Source: Leguminivora glycinivorella (Eukaryota; Arthropoda; Insecta; Lepidoptera; Tortricidae). From it: a stretch of 64,000 bases of DNA. Of the stretch, positions 9,731 through 20,622 are shown one piece after another. Made by a program: the position numbers and the translations under genes. The first letter of the stretch is position 1. Every line of letters begins with the position of its first letter. The stretch covers positions 5,766,001-5,830,000 of the forward strand of contig NC_062971.1 of assembly GCF_023078275.1 (NCBI RefSeq), written 5' to 3'. The notes beneath the pieces were generated by a model, which had not been told where the DNA came from, ran no database searches, and worked only from the letters and a program-made list of their open reading frames with translations.

Positions 9731-9946
9731 ATGATATTCCATCAAAAACATAAATGTGATATGAGAGCCAAGTTCAATAATATGATATACTTATGCCTTG
9801 GTTGTTCACTTCAACGAAAAAAAAGTGAAGTGTATATAGGCAATAACCTCCTCCCTCCAGTTTTCGTTGAAGTGTACATCCAAGGCATGTATCATATTAT
9901 TGAACTTGGCTCTCATTTCACGTTTATGTTTTTGATGGGATTTGGA
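9731..9946. mobile_element. Long hairpin (MITE-like)
   Basis: The left arm (about 9734-9821) begins ATTCCATCAAAAACATAAAT and passes through AGAGCCAAGTTCAATAATAT. The right arm (about 9861-9944) is its near-complement, ending ATGTTTTTGATGGGAT. Arms are about 85 bp with few mismatches and the loop is about 40 bp. No clear target duplication; the open frame at 9731-10018 is an artefact of the hairpin. Confidence 0.7.
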
Positions 9947-10023
9947 ATCTCTAGGACCAGCGGTTTCGGCTGTGCGTTGAGTCAGTCAGTCAGTTTCTTA
10001 TTTTATTTATTTATTTAGACATG

Positions 10024-10172
10024 TACAGTCAACCAATTGGAACCCTAGGCCACTCTACAACCATGTCGAAATGACAAGCAGTAAGAGATTTCTTACAATC
10101 TGATTTATAACGTCATTAACGTCACTGTGACAAAGTTCTACAGTGGCCTAGTGTTCCAATTGGTTGACTGTA
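10024..10172. mobile_element. Mariner-like MITE (CAGTCAACCAATTGG), copy 1
   Basis: TA, CAGTCAACCAATTGGAACCC at the left end; GTTCCAATTGGTTGACTG, TA at the right. The inverted termini are about 28 bp (to GGCCACT/AGTGGCC). Other copies: 20492-20622, 32464-32658, 37384-37513. TA targets and no coding capacity indicate a Tc1/mariner MITE. Confidence 0.85.
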
Positions 10173-10504
10173 CGAACACCATTACCGTCACACATACATG
10201 TAGCAAGTTAGTACACGATAATGCTAATATTCCTACAAGTCATAATAAATAGCGCGGTGTCCGTTGTTGTAAAAAAGGAGACTCGTGATCGCCCTTAATC
10301 GGTCCCCGGCTGTATCTACATCTCGAGGGGTCTTAAAATGCTGCAGATACTATTGTAGACCTATAGGTGCAAGGTGCGCATATAGGTTTTGGATACCTAC
10401 TCATGACTGACATAAAATGTGATTTAGTCTTTAAAAATTAAATAATATGTTTCAGAGTACTGTTTGCGTTTTTATCATATATTCAACTCCCAACTAAGTA
10501 CATT
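10173..10504. other. No gene or recognisable repeat
   Basis: Mixed-composition spacer with no supported feature. Confidence 0.4.
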
Positions 10505-10600
10505 CAACATACAACAACATACAATCACGCCTGTATCCCATAAAGGGGTAGGCAGAGCACACGAAAACCAAAGCTTCAGTGCCACTCCTGGCAAATACAT
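10505..10600 (-). mobile_element. LINE 3'-end fragment with TGTA tail
   Basis: ATACAATCACGCCTGTATCC then CATAAAGGGGTAGGCAGAGC matches the larger minus-strand copies at 43547-43808 and 52322-52562 and the plus-strand fragment at 23401-23452. Confidence 0.65.
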
Positions 10601-10649
10601 TCAATCGGCATTAGTATAGGTGCAACGATTCAAGAGAAATATCCGGTTC

Positions 10650-10850
10650 GAAGGTCCAGAAATGATAAACATTAAATAAATGTAATATACAAAGAAAAAA
10701 TGACCAATGCCTCCAAGTGTTCCAAGCTGGAATCGAACCAGCGTGCAGCGTACTCCGTTAACCGGACGGATGTCTCGAACCATTCGGCCATCGGTACACG
10801 AAAGCAAGGGTCGAAATTTTCGAGTATATGACACAATTGTTGTAATATCC
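10650..10850 (-). mobile_element. tRNA-derived SINE (minus strand)
   Basis: On the minus strand the head reads ACCGATGGCCGAATGGTTCG (polymerase III A box, GGCCGAATGG). GCTGGTTCGATTCCAGCTTG (B box, GGTTCGATTCC) follows about 45 nt downstream. The body continues CACTTGGAGGCATTGGTCAT. The A and B boxes show descent from a tRNA, but the flanking SINE body rules out a functional tRNA gene. Confidence 0.75.
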
Positions 10851-11373
10851 CGTTTAGTAGGTAGGTACACAGTCACATGCAAATGACTTTAAGACTAAGA
10901 AAAATATATCACGATATTAAAGAAGGAATCAGTAAAGAAGATCAAGTGTGTCTTCAAAAAATATCTACAATCCCTATCACGGTATAAAAACATTTTCTCC
11001 ATTAAGAAATAGTAACGAAAGTCCGCATGTTTCCTAGGTCAGCAGCGTTTTAACCGCCCGTTTCGATACCACGATTTTCCCGCGGCAAAACTGTAGCAAA
11101 ACGCCAAGATATTTTTTAATCGTAATGCGTTTTATAGTGGCCAGGAGCACCGGGCATGTCCGATGGGACCAAATGAATGTGCTTAGGTTGCGGGACCCAT
11201 GTGGCCTATGTTTTATGGCCACAAGGGGAAATCTTGGTACTTATTTCCGTGTAAGTACTTATTCCGACTAATAAGGGAAATTTTAAATGGTTCACATTGA
11301 ATCTTAATCTTATGACGATTAGTAGCCGTAAATGGTTTACAGGTAGGTAGGTACCTAAATGAAAATGACCTTA
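10851..11373. other. No gene or recognisable repeat
   Basis: The minus-strand open frame at 11034-11222 has no domain character. The moderately GC-rich patch 11030-11230 may be old repeat sequence, but no second copy is in the window. Confidence 0.4.
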
Positions 11374-11606
11374 TTTTTAACCCCTGACGCAAAAACGACG
11401 GGGTGTTATAAGTTTGAAGTGTCTGTCCATCTGTTTATGTGTGTGTCTGTCTGTGGCATGGTAGCTCCCGAACGGATGAACAGATTTAGATTTTTTTTTT
11501 GTTTAAAAGCTATTTTAGTCGGGAGTGTTCTTAATAGACATGTTTCATGAAAATCGGTCCATTTAGTCGGGGTTGTTTTCAAAATTTTAATTTTGTGGTT
11601 AAGTTA
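11374..11606 (+). repeat. Repeat family B (CCCCGACGC...CTGT), copy 1
   Basis: It starts TTTTTAACCCCTGACGC and has GTGTTATAAGTTTGA, a CTGT-rich stretch and GCTCCCGAACGGATGAACAG. It ends TTTTAATTTTGTGGTTAAGT. Copies: 19384-19627, 29662-29850, 41499-41799 (inverted), 53537-53767. Widespread in Lepidoptera to my knowledge; class uncertain. Confidence 0.8.
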
Positions 11607-11899
11607 TTTATCAATCAGTTATATTACTGTTTCCTTCTAGATGAAAGCAATAATATTGTATTTATTTATTTAAACTACCCATTGCACAAAATTGACTTAA
11701 TCACTGAGCATAATGCACATAATGTCGGGAGGTATTCTCTACCACTCAACTTAAGGGAAAGCAAGATTGTGATTTGAAATGATATAGTATAAACTGATTA
11801 ATAAAAGTACAACTACAAGGATATTGATTGACATTTGGAATAATTCTTAAACGATTCAAAATATATTTGAAAGGTTTAAGTCACTGGCTGGCGTGGCGG

Positions 11900-12110
11900 T
11901 AGCACAGTATAATAAAGAGTACAATCGTACAGTATGGCCACTCCCGCTCCCCGCTGAAAGTGTCACCCACCCCCTTTCGGTTACCTCACAGTTACCGCCT
12001 GTCAAAAACGCGAACAGTCGACCTGTCATATCTCACTCATACAAGCATAGTACGCGTTCACCTACACGAGCATAGACTGTGTGCTAGGAACGCGCCTCTT
12101 TCATACATTT
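11900..12110 (+). repeat. Interspersed repeat family K, copy 1
   Basis: It holds GTACAGTATGGCCACTCCCG, CACAGTTACCGCCTGTC and CGACCTGTCATATCTCACTC, ending near GGAACGCGCCTCTTTCAT. An inverted copy lies at 31168-31402. The overlapping open frames arise because the repeat is GC-rich; they do not look like conserved proteins. Confidence 0.7.
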
Positions 12111-12349
12111 GATCACCAGTGTCCGAGATGTGGCGGTAGCTAGTATTTATACATAGACTAGCATTCTAGAATTCAATTACGGTTGACAAACGAGATAGCG
12201 GTTATCATGTTGACAAGGCATGTCGAGTTTTACATGCGTTGCATATGCAAAAGTCTCGGAATGGCTCCAGTCTTAGCGATATCCGAGATGTCCATCTAAT
12301 TGAAATCGAGACGATAGCACGACATTTTTTATATGAAAATGTGCACATC

Positions 12350-13466
12350 GCACGGTGGGCTGGATGGCCTGGATGGCTCGAAAAGAGGACATTCGCACTT
12401 TTTTCAGAAAATCATTTTTTGAAAAATGCTATCCGATAGAGAATTATATAACAAACAATAAATGTGGAATACATTTTTTCGAAATAAGGCATATTGACAG
12501 CAGAAAAAAATAAAGTCTGTTTTTTTTATGGGACTCAAAAATAGGTATCTTGCTTCTCAGAAACTATTAGAGGTCCCGTCCCGTCTTCTACCTTTCAAGA
12601 CTTTGTTTTTATACTTTTATTGAGTAGGAAACGATAAGCAGATTTTGTATACAGGTGCTGTTTTTTTTTAGTCCAATAAAAAGTCCACACATTTTCGATT
12701 TTTTCGTTTATGTCTTTCTTGGGCTTTTTACATTATATTTCGATAGTTAAAAGTAAAAATGATAATAAAACATAATATATGTAACGTTTATTAAGTTATA
12801 AACACATCCTAAGTACATTTTTTACATTTTTCATACAACTAAAAAGTAAATAATCTAATTTTTTAAAATAGACACATGTCACTTAAAATAAACAACTAAC
12901 AACAAAAATTAATATGGTTATGGTATAATAATAACGATACGATACATAACATCTCTAAAAATGATTGAGTTGTAAATAAATAACTAACAACATATTTGAA
13001 CCAGAATCAACTCTTTCCCAACAAAAAAAATGACAAAAATCGTCGCATCTGTAACTTTTTATTATTATTATAGAATTAAAGTATCGAGAAATATTGTGGA
13101 ATCCCAAAAAAGACGTAAACGAAAAAGTCGAAAATGTGTGAACTTTTTACTGGACTAAAAAAAAAACAGCACCTGTATACAAAATCTGCTTATCGTTTCC
13201 TACTCTATAAACGTAGAAGAATAAAGTCTTGAAAGGTAGAAGACGGGACCTCTAATAGTTTCTGAGAAACAAGATACCTATTTTTCGGTCCCATACAAAA
13301 AAAACAGACTTTATTTTTTTCTGCTGCCAATATGCCTTATTTTGAAAAAATGTATTCCACATTTATTGTTCCTTATATAATTCTCTATCGGATAGCATTT
13401 TTCAAAAAAATATTTTCTGAAAAAAGTGCGAATGTCCTCTTTTCGAGCCATCCAGCCCACCGTGGC
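12350..13466. mobile_element. 1.1-kb foldback element
   Basis: The left arm (about 12351-12720) starts CACGGTGGGCTGGATGG; the right arm (about 13105-13465) ends CCATCCAGCCCACCGTG. Arms share long complementary blocks such as AAAGTCTTGAAAGGTAGAAG and GACGGGACCTCTAATAGTTT, with scattered differences. The roughly 380-bp centre is AT-rich and non-coding. It sits inside a local direct repeat (12284-12349 and 13595-13670, GAGATGTCCATCTA...CGAGACGATAG). ACATCG on the left and GCATCG on the right may be remnants of a target duplication. Confidence 0.75.
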
Positions 13467-13857
13467 ATCGTTAAAAAAAAAGATGTATGTACATATCTTA
13501 AACTCACAATCTAGCGCTACTAGCAATAAGCGCATGTGCACATCGTTAAATAGAATGATGTATCTAAGACGCACTTATCTGGGTTTTTAAAAGCGCAGTA
13601 TCTGAGATGTCCATCTACATGTAATCGAGACGATAGGGCTACTCTTTATTCATATGAAAATGTAATACATCGTTAAAAACACGTCGAATAGTAAGCAGTA
13701 CTTAGACGTCCAGAACACACGCTCTTACTTCTTCTTATTAAAGTAGCAACAATATAATTCTGAACACCTCGGCCGCTTAGCGACTTCTGCTGCTGACTGT
13801 ACTATCATACGATAGAAACTAAAATATGTATACGGAAAAATCTATCTAAAATTAGTA

Positions 13858-14391
13858 TTAAGACGCTACAGGAGCGAAAATGCTAAAATGGAAAGGAACC
13901 CCCCTTTGAATTTGGGAATTCTAGTTTAATATGCTAGTAACGTGTTATTATTTATTAACTAGATTTATCGAAAAAAAAAATTGTCCATTAAGAACAACTC
14001 AGTTAAAAGATATTGCTAAAAAGTCTTTAAAATCGAGGTTCCGCTCTCGACTGTTTCCTCCTTCAAAACTTAATCAATCGGATCGAAATTTGAGAATCGG
14101 AATAACAGTGAAATAATATGTGTCGGGCCGTTTAGTTTTTTTGGCTAATTGTTACCAATCTTGAGTATCACACCTTTTTTTGCGCCATAATGAAAAATGC
14201 CGTTTTTGGAGATTTTTGATTGGCTCTAGCGTCTTTAAAAATTAAAATATTTAAAAAATCAAAACGGTCCGACACAGATAAAAATAATAATAATCTGTGT
14301 TGAAAAAATCATTGCTCTATCTTCAAAAACCAGGGAGGAAATAGTCTCAGAGCGTTTGTATGGAGAATTGACCTCTCCTGTATCGTATTCA
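13858..14391 (-). mobile_element. Family E DNA element, copy 1
   Basis: It begins TTAAGACGCTACAGGAGCGA and ends CTCCTGTATCGTATTCACA. Internal blocks (GAGGAAATAGTCTCAGAGCG, TTGCGCCATAATGAAAAA) are the complement of the copies at 23719, 24630, 28097 and 52992. Non-coding. It belongs to the CTACAGGAG subtype with 52992. Confidence 0.75.
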
Positions 14392-14844
14392 CATACATTT
14401 TGCTTCATATAAATTAGCATCTGCGAGGTAGGATATATTTTATTGTAGGTTCAGAGATATTTATTTTATATCCTGTAAAAGAAACCCTCCGTTTATCTTA
14501 TTCTAGGCGGATTTTATATGTAAATAGGTCCCTATTCGGGCACTTGTCTAAGCTTTACCTTATATTATTAGGTAGGTAGGCAACCTAATTCCAAAGGATA
14601 CCGATAACATAAAAAATAACGTACCTAAGCCGATTCCAATGGCTCTCACTGCTCTCAGGAATAAAATTTACCTTACTGTTGTTACTATATATGTGTGTGT
14701 TTATATGTCGAAACCCTTAAACCGCTCACCTATGAGACCAGAGATACACTACACCACGAGACATAAAGAAATGTCCCACCACACATGTTGCCAACGACGT
14801 CTGACGAAGTGGTGCGACGTTGTCGGACTTCGGTCGACATGTCT
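14392..14844. other. No gene or recognisable repeat
   Basis: The short open frame at 14639-14854 ends inside the next MITE and shows no domain. Nothing else is supported. Confidence 0.4.
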
Positions 14845-14938
14845 GTGTGCGTAGCCGAATGCCTAAACGATTCGTTCACGATTCGCTCACGATTCGTGAG
14901 CGTTTCGTGAAGCGTTTGTGCATTCGGCTACGCACACT
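14845..14938. mobile_element. MITE, GTGCGTAGCCGAATGC family
   Basis: TGTGTGCGTAGCCGAATGCC at the left and CATTCGGCTACGCACA at the right form inverted ends around repeated GATTCGTGAGCG-like blocks. Related sequence occurs at 45598-45753, 49845-50225 and 63248-63390. Confidence 0.7.
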
Positions 14939-15296
14939 GGAAAGATCGACTTAGGATCGACTCTGTTAGGATGTCATATACCTCTGCCACACTATGCCCT
15001 ACGCTTTGCCCCTCACGCTGCCGATGTTGCCCTCTCTGACCACACACTGCCCTACTCGTGCGATTATCGCATTAGGTTGTTGCCGGCCCTTTGACTCGCG
15101 CCAAAAAACCGACAAAATAGGGAGCGGTGAGCATGACGAGCGGCATGACGAGTAGTGCGGCCACACTATGCCTCTGCCTACTTCCCTCGCTACTTCCTAC
15201 GCCGCTCGTCGAGTGTGTGGCTGAGGTAATAACCACATGTTTGCATATGCGTTGCCCGGTTTATAAAAGATTTATAACATGCATTTTTACTACAAA
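14939..15296. other. GC-rich non-coding stretch
   Basis: It contains GCCACACTATGCC twice (about 14986 and 15159) and several ACGCCGCTCG-type inverted pieces, suggesting an old palindromic element. Boundaries cannot be fixed. Confidence 0.3.
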
Positions 15297-15298
15297 AA

Positions 15299-15415
15299 GG
15301 CCCGTTTCTCGAAAGGTACAAGCCTTGTATTACAAGTGCGCGAACTGTCAAATCGTATGGGTTGTCATGGAAACACACTTGTAATACAAGGCTTGTACCT
15401 TTCGAGAAACGGGAC
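15299..15415. mobile_element. Perfect-armed hairpin MITE
   Basis: CCCGTTTCTCGAAAGGTACA and the following AGCCTTGTATTACAAGTG are repeated in exact complement at 15376-15413. That gives 38-bp perfect arms around a 37-bp loop. A related fragment (GGGCCCATTTCTCGAA) is at 15676. Confidence 0.8.
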
Positions 15416-17470
15416 GGACGGGACTCTTGTAGCAACTCGTATTTCACGCGTTTTCTGTGTTAACGTTGCTATAAAACTTATTTTTATAATAGTGCTTTAG
15501 GTAATAAAGAGGTAGTGATCATGAAGAGTTGAAGAACATAAAATGCACAACGGGACGCCATAAAGAAACAGCATCAGTACTCAAAGAGTATGTTTTAAAG
15601 CGCCCATAGTTGGTCCGATTATATCCGTCTGACGGTTATTCGGCACTGTTACTTTTCGACAATAACTGACAGACGGGCCCATTTCTCGAAGCTACAAGTT
15701 ACAAAAATACAAGCGATTGTCAATGTCTAATATGACAAGTTGGGAGATGGACCCCGGTACCGCCCGGAAACTGGTAATCTATGAGCTTTTAGATGTATTT
15801 ATGGTAAATCAAAAAATCTACACACGTTAAACTTTCGTGAGACATATTCAAATAATAACGTGAATATAATAGCGATAATAACGTGAGTACAACCGTAGTT
15901 TAATTAATTATCAAAAAATCTACGTTAGCCACAGCATCTTCACAGCTTCCCAACTTGTATTACTTAACAGTAAAGATGAAGAGGTCTACGCGCCATTTCA
16001 GATTTGATGTGCGGCACATTTTCCTGTGGCCAAGTCTAATGCAGTGCTTCATTTCCAATTGCATGTATAAGTAGTTTTATTTTAAGATTTAGTTAGGAAG
16101 CTATATATTCAGAGCAAGCTAAAAGCTAACTTTAACATTTGCAAAAATTGCAAACAGTGCCAACGTCATAATTAGTGTCAAGTTTCTATGAAAATATGAC
16201 ACTCCCTTCACTTTGTTCCGTTCACGGCGTAAAACTACCTTAGACCAACTCCGCTACCGCCAAATATGGACAGTTATTTTCCACAATCAAGCTTAAACCT
16301 TATACGATATCAAATCAACTAGTTTGGCCACAGATATAGAAAGGAAGGAGATCGGACATGCCTTGCGATTTATATTGAAAACGCCTGTCGCCAAGTTCTT
16401 GAACCCACAGATACACACACTTGTAGATGAACGCTCCTACTGGGCTGTTGCGCAATACACGCGTATCATTTCCATATCTGTGTAGTACATACCAAAGAGG
16501 ATCGAGTAAAGAGAGTTACTGTCAAAGTAAAATCTGTAATCACAGTGCATATACTGCCATCTCTTGACACAAGCTTAAAACTTTGGAACCTCAGTTTTGA
16601 CAATTTGGCCCATATTGTTAGTTATATGTGTTAAAATGTCAAATATTAACATTAGCGCCATCTAGCCGAGCGTTCCCCAAAGGTGTAACGCTATCTAGGC
16701 CACCGTGCCTTTTTCTCTAGGGCTTTGAGGTACGTTTTTTTCTTAGACTTTATCCGTCTATACGGAGTTACATATGTCTTAGGTACATACGAACGCCAGC
16801 GGGTCGTGTCATCATGCACGCAAACAACGACAACTGTATGCTCAATGAGCTAATAACTGCGACGTCCCCGGCGGCGTGTCCGCTCTCTAGTATAATATAC
16901 TCTTAGAGTTTGGCCCATTTACAATCGCTTGCAACAAATGTTAACCCTTCGCCTCGACACGTTATTTGCATAGAAATTGATTGAAACTGCGCCGATACGA
17001 ATAACTGATAACCGTTAAGAATATTGGAGCGGACGTGTTATTTTATGGACATTATGACATATTTACAGCTTGTATTAAGTTGGTGTCGACCTACTTGCCT
17101 TCGTAGGTATCTACGCGATTAATTTGATAAGTTAACACGGCTTGGATTGTATTAAAATAAATATAATTTATTATCAAACACGAATCAGCCGCCGCTACAC
17201 TATTGAAATTACAGTCTCATTTCAAACGACTTGTAAAGTTATATTTATATTTATGCCTGTTTTAAGACTAATATCGATAGCCAAATCTTAGCACTAATAA
17301 AAGGCGCGAAATTAAAATTTTCGATGGGAATCAAACCTTCATCCACTCCTACATTTTCAATCAATTTTCAAGTGTTGATGATTCCACCAACGTCAAGTCA
17401 AGATTAAGAAAAACTCGTGCTTTTTAGACAGTTGGCCTGTGAGTCCTCCATTTTTCAAATTTACCGCCTT
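15416..17470. other. No gene; old repeat-like DNA
   Basis: AT-rich. Blocks such as GAGTTACTGTCAAAGTAAAA (about 16513) and AGCGCCATCTAGCCGAGCG (about 16655) look like lepidopteran interspersed repeats. GGCCACAGATATAGAAA and TTTCCATATCTGTG (16325 and 16470) are loosely inverted. I could not define elements. Confidence 0.35.
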
Positions 17471-17514
17471 TTTAGGGTTCCGTAGTCAACTAGGAACCCT
17501 TATAGTTTCGCCAT

Positions 17515-17545
<31 letters not shown>

Positions 17546-18059
17546 CGTCCGTCCGTCCGTCCGTCCGTCCGTCCGTCCGTCCGTCCGTCCGCGGATAATC
17601 TCAGTAACCGTTAGCACTAGAAAGCTGAAATTTGGTACCAATATGTATATCAATCACGCCAACAAAGTGCAAAAATAAAAAATGGAAAAAAATGTTTTAT
17701 TAGGGTACCCCCCTACATGTAAAGTGGGGGCTGATATTTTTTTCATTCCAACCCCAACGTATGATATATTGTTGGATAGGTATTTAAAAATGAATAAGGG
17801 TTTACTAAGATCGTTTTTTGATAATATTAATATTTTCGGAAATAATCGCTCCTAAAGGAAAAAAAAGTGCGTCCCCCCCCCCTCTAACTTTTGAACTATA
17901 TGTTTAAAAAATATGAAAAAAATTACAAAAGTAGAACTTTATAAAAACTTTCTAGGAAAATTGTTTTGAACTTGATAGGTTCAGTAGTTTTTGAGAAAAA
18001 TATGGAAAACTACGGAACCCTACACTGAGCGTGGCCCGACACGCTCTTGGCCGGTTTTT
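17471..18059 (+). repeat. Family A repeat, left member of an inverted pair
   Basis: It runs from AGGGTTCCGTAGTCAACTAG through (TCTG)n(TCCG)n at 17514-17590 and CGGATAATCTCAGTAACCGT to GGCCCGACACGCTCTTGGCC GGTTTTT. The 589-bp unit is repeated in inverted orientation at 18181-18768, leaving a spacer of about 120 bp. The open frame at 17439-17678 is a microsatellite artefact. Confidence 0.85.
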
Positions 18060-18180
18060 GAAAAGGAAATGGAGCAAGTAACTAGAACAATTGCTTTGAC
18101 ATCGTAGTCAATAGTTTCTTCGTGGTTACTTTATCATGTATGTTGTATAAATCAAATAAACGGATATAGAAACAATCTTC

Positions 18181-18768
18181 AAAAAAACCGGCCAAGAGCG
18201 TGTCGGGCCACGCTCAGTGTAGGGTTCCGTAGTTTTCCGTATTTTTCTCAAAAACTACTGAACTTATCAAGTTCAAAACAATTTTCCTAGAAAGTCTTTA
18301 TAAAGTTCTATTTTTGTGATTTTTTTCATATTTTTGAAACATACGGTTCAAAAGTTAGAGGGGGGGGGACACACTTTTTTTCCTTTAGGAGTGATTATTT
18401 CCGAAAATACTAATATTATCAAAAAACCATCTTAGTAAACCCTTATTCATTTTTAAATACCTATCCAACGATATATCACACGTTGAGGTTGGAATGAAAA
18501 AAATATCAGCCCCCACTTTACATGTAGGGGGGGTACCCTAATAAAACATTTTTTTCCAGTTTTTATTTTTGCACTTTGTCGGCGTGATTGAAATACATAT
18601 TGGTACCAAATTTCAGCTTTCTAGTGCTAACGGTTTCTGAGATTATCCGCGGACGGACGGACGGACGGACGGACGGACGGACGGACGGACGGACGGACGG
18701 ACGGACGGACGGACAGATAGACATGGCGAAACTATAAGGGTTCCTAGTTGACTACGGAACCCTAAAAA
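18181..18768 (-). repeat. Family A repeat, right member of an inverted pair
   Basis: Near-complement of 17471-18059, including CCGGCCAAGAGCGTGTCGGG, the C/G homopolymer, the GGAC microsatellite (18653-18713) and the terminal CTACGGAACCCT. By eye it is well over 90% identical to the left member, with differences mainly in homopolymer and microsatellite length. Confidence 0.85.
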
Positions 18769-18778
18769 GGAGTACAAG

Positions 18779-18905
18779 TTTCTAATGGGGCGGGCAACGC
18801 GCATGTTGCAACGCACCCCTTGAGTTGCAGGCGTCCATAGGTTACGGTGACCGCTTTCCATCAGGCGGACCGTATACCTGTTTGCCACCGACGTGGTATT
18901 AAAAA
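18779..18905 (+). mobile_element. SINE or LINE 3' tail (Bm1-like)
   Basis: CAGGCGTCCATAGGTTACGG, ATCAGGCGGACCGTATACCT and GTTTGCCACC are the hallmark 3' motif of Bm1-type lepidopteran SINEs and partner LINEs, followed by an A run. The minus-strand frame at 18643-18888 is an artefact. Confidence 0.55.
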
Positions 18906-19151
18906 AATCTCACAACGATGGGACAGATCCCTCAGCTTGGTAATGGGCTGGCTAAGACCGAAAATTACCTATAATTTCTATAATCCGTGCTAGAAGCATG
19001 TGTATCCGAGGTACGCGCCATATATTTAACTCCTTCAAATACTTCTTCGGCCTAAACTACGGCGCAGCCCTACCCAATCCTTCCTCTACCTGACATAGTC
19101 CTTGATAATGTCCCTTCCCTGTCTTGTTGCGTAATACTGTCTGTTGGTAAC

Positions 19152-19249
19152 TATCTTTTCAGTACAGATGGTCCTTTTTTACGCACTAGTTCGAGAAGTG
19201 GTTCATTATATGCCAGGTCGAAACTTCGGAGGCTCATCTGTACTGAAAA
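19152..19249. mobile_element. Small hairpin element
   Basis: TTTTCAGTACAGATG at the left end and CATCTGTACTGAAAA at the right are perfect 15-bp inverted ends around CGCACTAGTTCGAGAAGTGG. It resembles a small MITE. A related CGCACTTGTATCG block lies just downstream. Confidence 0.55.
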
Positions 19250-19383
19250 ACGTCGTACGATACACGTGCGAAAAGGAAATTCGTAACTCGTGTCAATTTA
19301 AAACACTCCCTTCGGCCGTGTTTTAATTTATCGCCACTCGTTTCGAACTTCCTTTTTTACGCACTTGTATCGTAATGTACTAT

Positions 19384-19627
19384 TTTAACCCCCGACGCAA
19401 AAACGACGGGGTGTTATAAGTTTGACGTGTCTGTCTGTTTGTCTGTCTGCCTGTGTTTTGTCTGTCTGTGGCATCGTACTCCCGAACGGATGAACCGATT
19501 TAGATTTAGTTTTTTTTGTCTGAAAGCTGAGTTATTCGGGAGTGTTCTTAGCCATGTTTCATGAAAATCGGTCTACTATGTCGCGGTCGGAGGTTTTTTC
19601 AAAATTTTAATTTTGTGGTTAGGTTAT
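19384..19627 (+). repeat. Repeat family B, copy 2
   Basis: TTTTAACCCCCGACGCAAAA, then a CTGT tract, TCCCGAACGGATGAACCG, GTGTTCTTAGCCATGTTTCA and TTTTAATTTTGTGGTTAGGT. It aligns along its length with copies at 11374, 29662, 41499 and 53537. Confidence 0.85.
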
Positions 19628-19974
19628 GTATACTTGTAAATATACTTATGATTATAGGTCCTTATGGATATAGAAAACATTACTTAGTTTAGACAAGTCT
19701 GCTTCAGGGTCACCGAGTAAGGTTAGAATTAATACCAGGTTTGTGACACAGTATATTAATATATTAGACCAGTCTATTAGACCTTGTTGACGGCGCCAAC
19801 CGTCGCCCACGCAGTAACTTGAATATCTCGTGCCTTTCAAACCTATCATAAATCATAAGTACACTAAACTTTAGAAGCCGAAATTAAAGTAATAGATATA
19901 ATACGGACTTAGCTGTCATACTTAGATGTTATAAGTATACTTGGGGCATTTTTTTTCAAAGTTGTCCACCCCAC

Positions 19975-20180
19975 TTTTTTTTTGGATTTGGAAATTTTTA
20001 TGTCGCGAGCTCTTTCAATCCTAATAGGAGAAAAAGTGTCCCAAGGTTTTTTCCCATTCCGTTACAATTTTTTGATACATGTTGTATGGCGGTAACGGAA
20101 TCGAAGGTTTGAAAAAATGTATGGAAACTTGGGACATTTTTTTCTCCTGTCAGGATAAAATGACCTCGCGATTCTGCGTG
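19975..20180. mobile_element. Foldback element family L, copy 1
   Basis: CGCGAGCTCTTTCAATCCTA and GTCCCAAG on the left pair with CTTGGGACATTTTTTTCTCC and AGGATAAAATGACCTCGCG on the right. A second member with the same architecture is at 27590-27805. Confidence 0.6.
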
Positions 20181-20186
20181 TAAAAG

Positions 20187-20393
20187 TGAACTTTGAAAAA
20201 AAAATGGACCGCTTACAGTTAGAATAAGCTCGGCGAGGGTGAGTTGACAGTTGACACTTTCCGCATGGACAAAAAATGTAACCAAAGTACACTGGTTACA
20301 TTTTTTGTCCATGCGGAAAGTGTCAACTGTCAACTCACCCTCGCCGAGCTTATTCTAACTGTAAGCGGTCCATTTTTTTTTCAAAGTTCACAA
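20187..20393. repeat. Near-perfect 207-bp palindrome
   Basis: The left arm runs GTGAACTTTG, then ATGGACCGCTTACAGTTAGA, AGCTCGGCGAGGGTGAGTTG and GTTACATTTTTTGTCCATGC-type sequence. The right arm repeats it in complement to CAAAGTTCAC. Arms are about 98 bp with at most a couple of mismatches, and the loop is about 10 bp (AAAGTACA region). Both strands therefore encode the same meaningless frame. It is either a very young duplication or an artefact. Confidence 0.85.
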
Positions 20394-20491
20394 TATAAAT
20401 ACAAAAACCTTAAATCAAATAACACAAATAGTTACTACATGCGAGCAGCAGAAATTGCTCAAGGCTTGCGGGCAAGTGTACTGTACACTTG

Positions 20492-20622
20492 TACAGTCAA
20501 CCTATTGGAACCCTAGGCCACTCTATAACCATGACAAGCAGTAAGAGATTTCTTACAATCTGATTTATAACGTCACTATGACAAAGTTCTACAGTGGCCT
20601 AGGGTTCCAATTGGTTGACATA
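20492..20622. mobile_element. Mariner-like MITE (CAGTCAACC), copy 2
   Basis: TACAGTCAACCTATTGGAAC at the left and GGTTCCAATTGGTTGACA TA at the right; internal GGCCACT and AGTGGCC match copy 1 at 10024-10172. Confidence 0.8.

Noticed and set aside
10720..10800. Minus-strand tRNA (Leu/Ser-like)
   Set aside because: The tRNA-like head is followed by a conserved non-tRNA body; it is a SINE.
17439..17678. Ser/Val/Arg/Pro repeat protein
   Set aside because: The repeat peptide comes from the TCTG/TCCG microsatellite; the same holds for 18643-18888 and 41548-41751.
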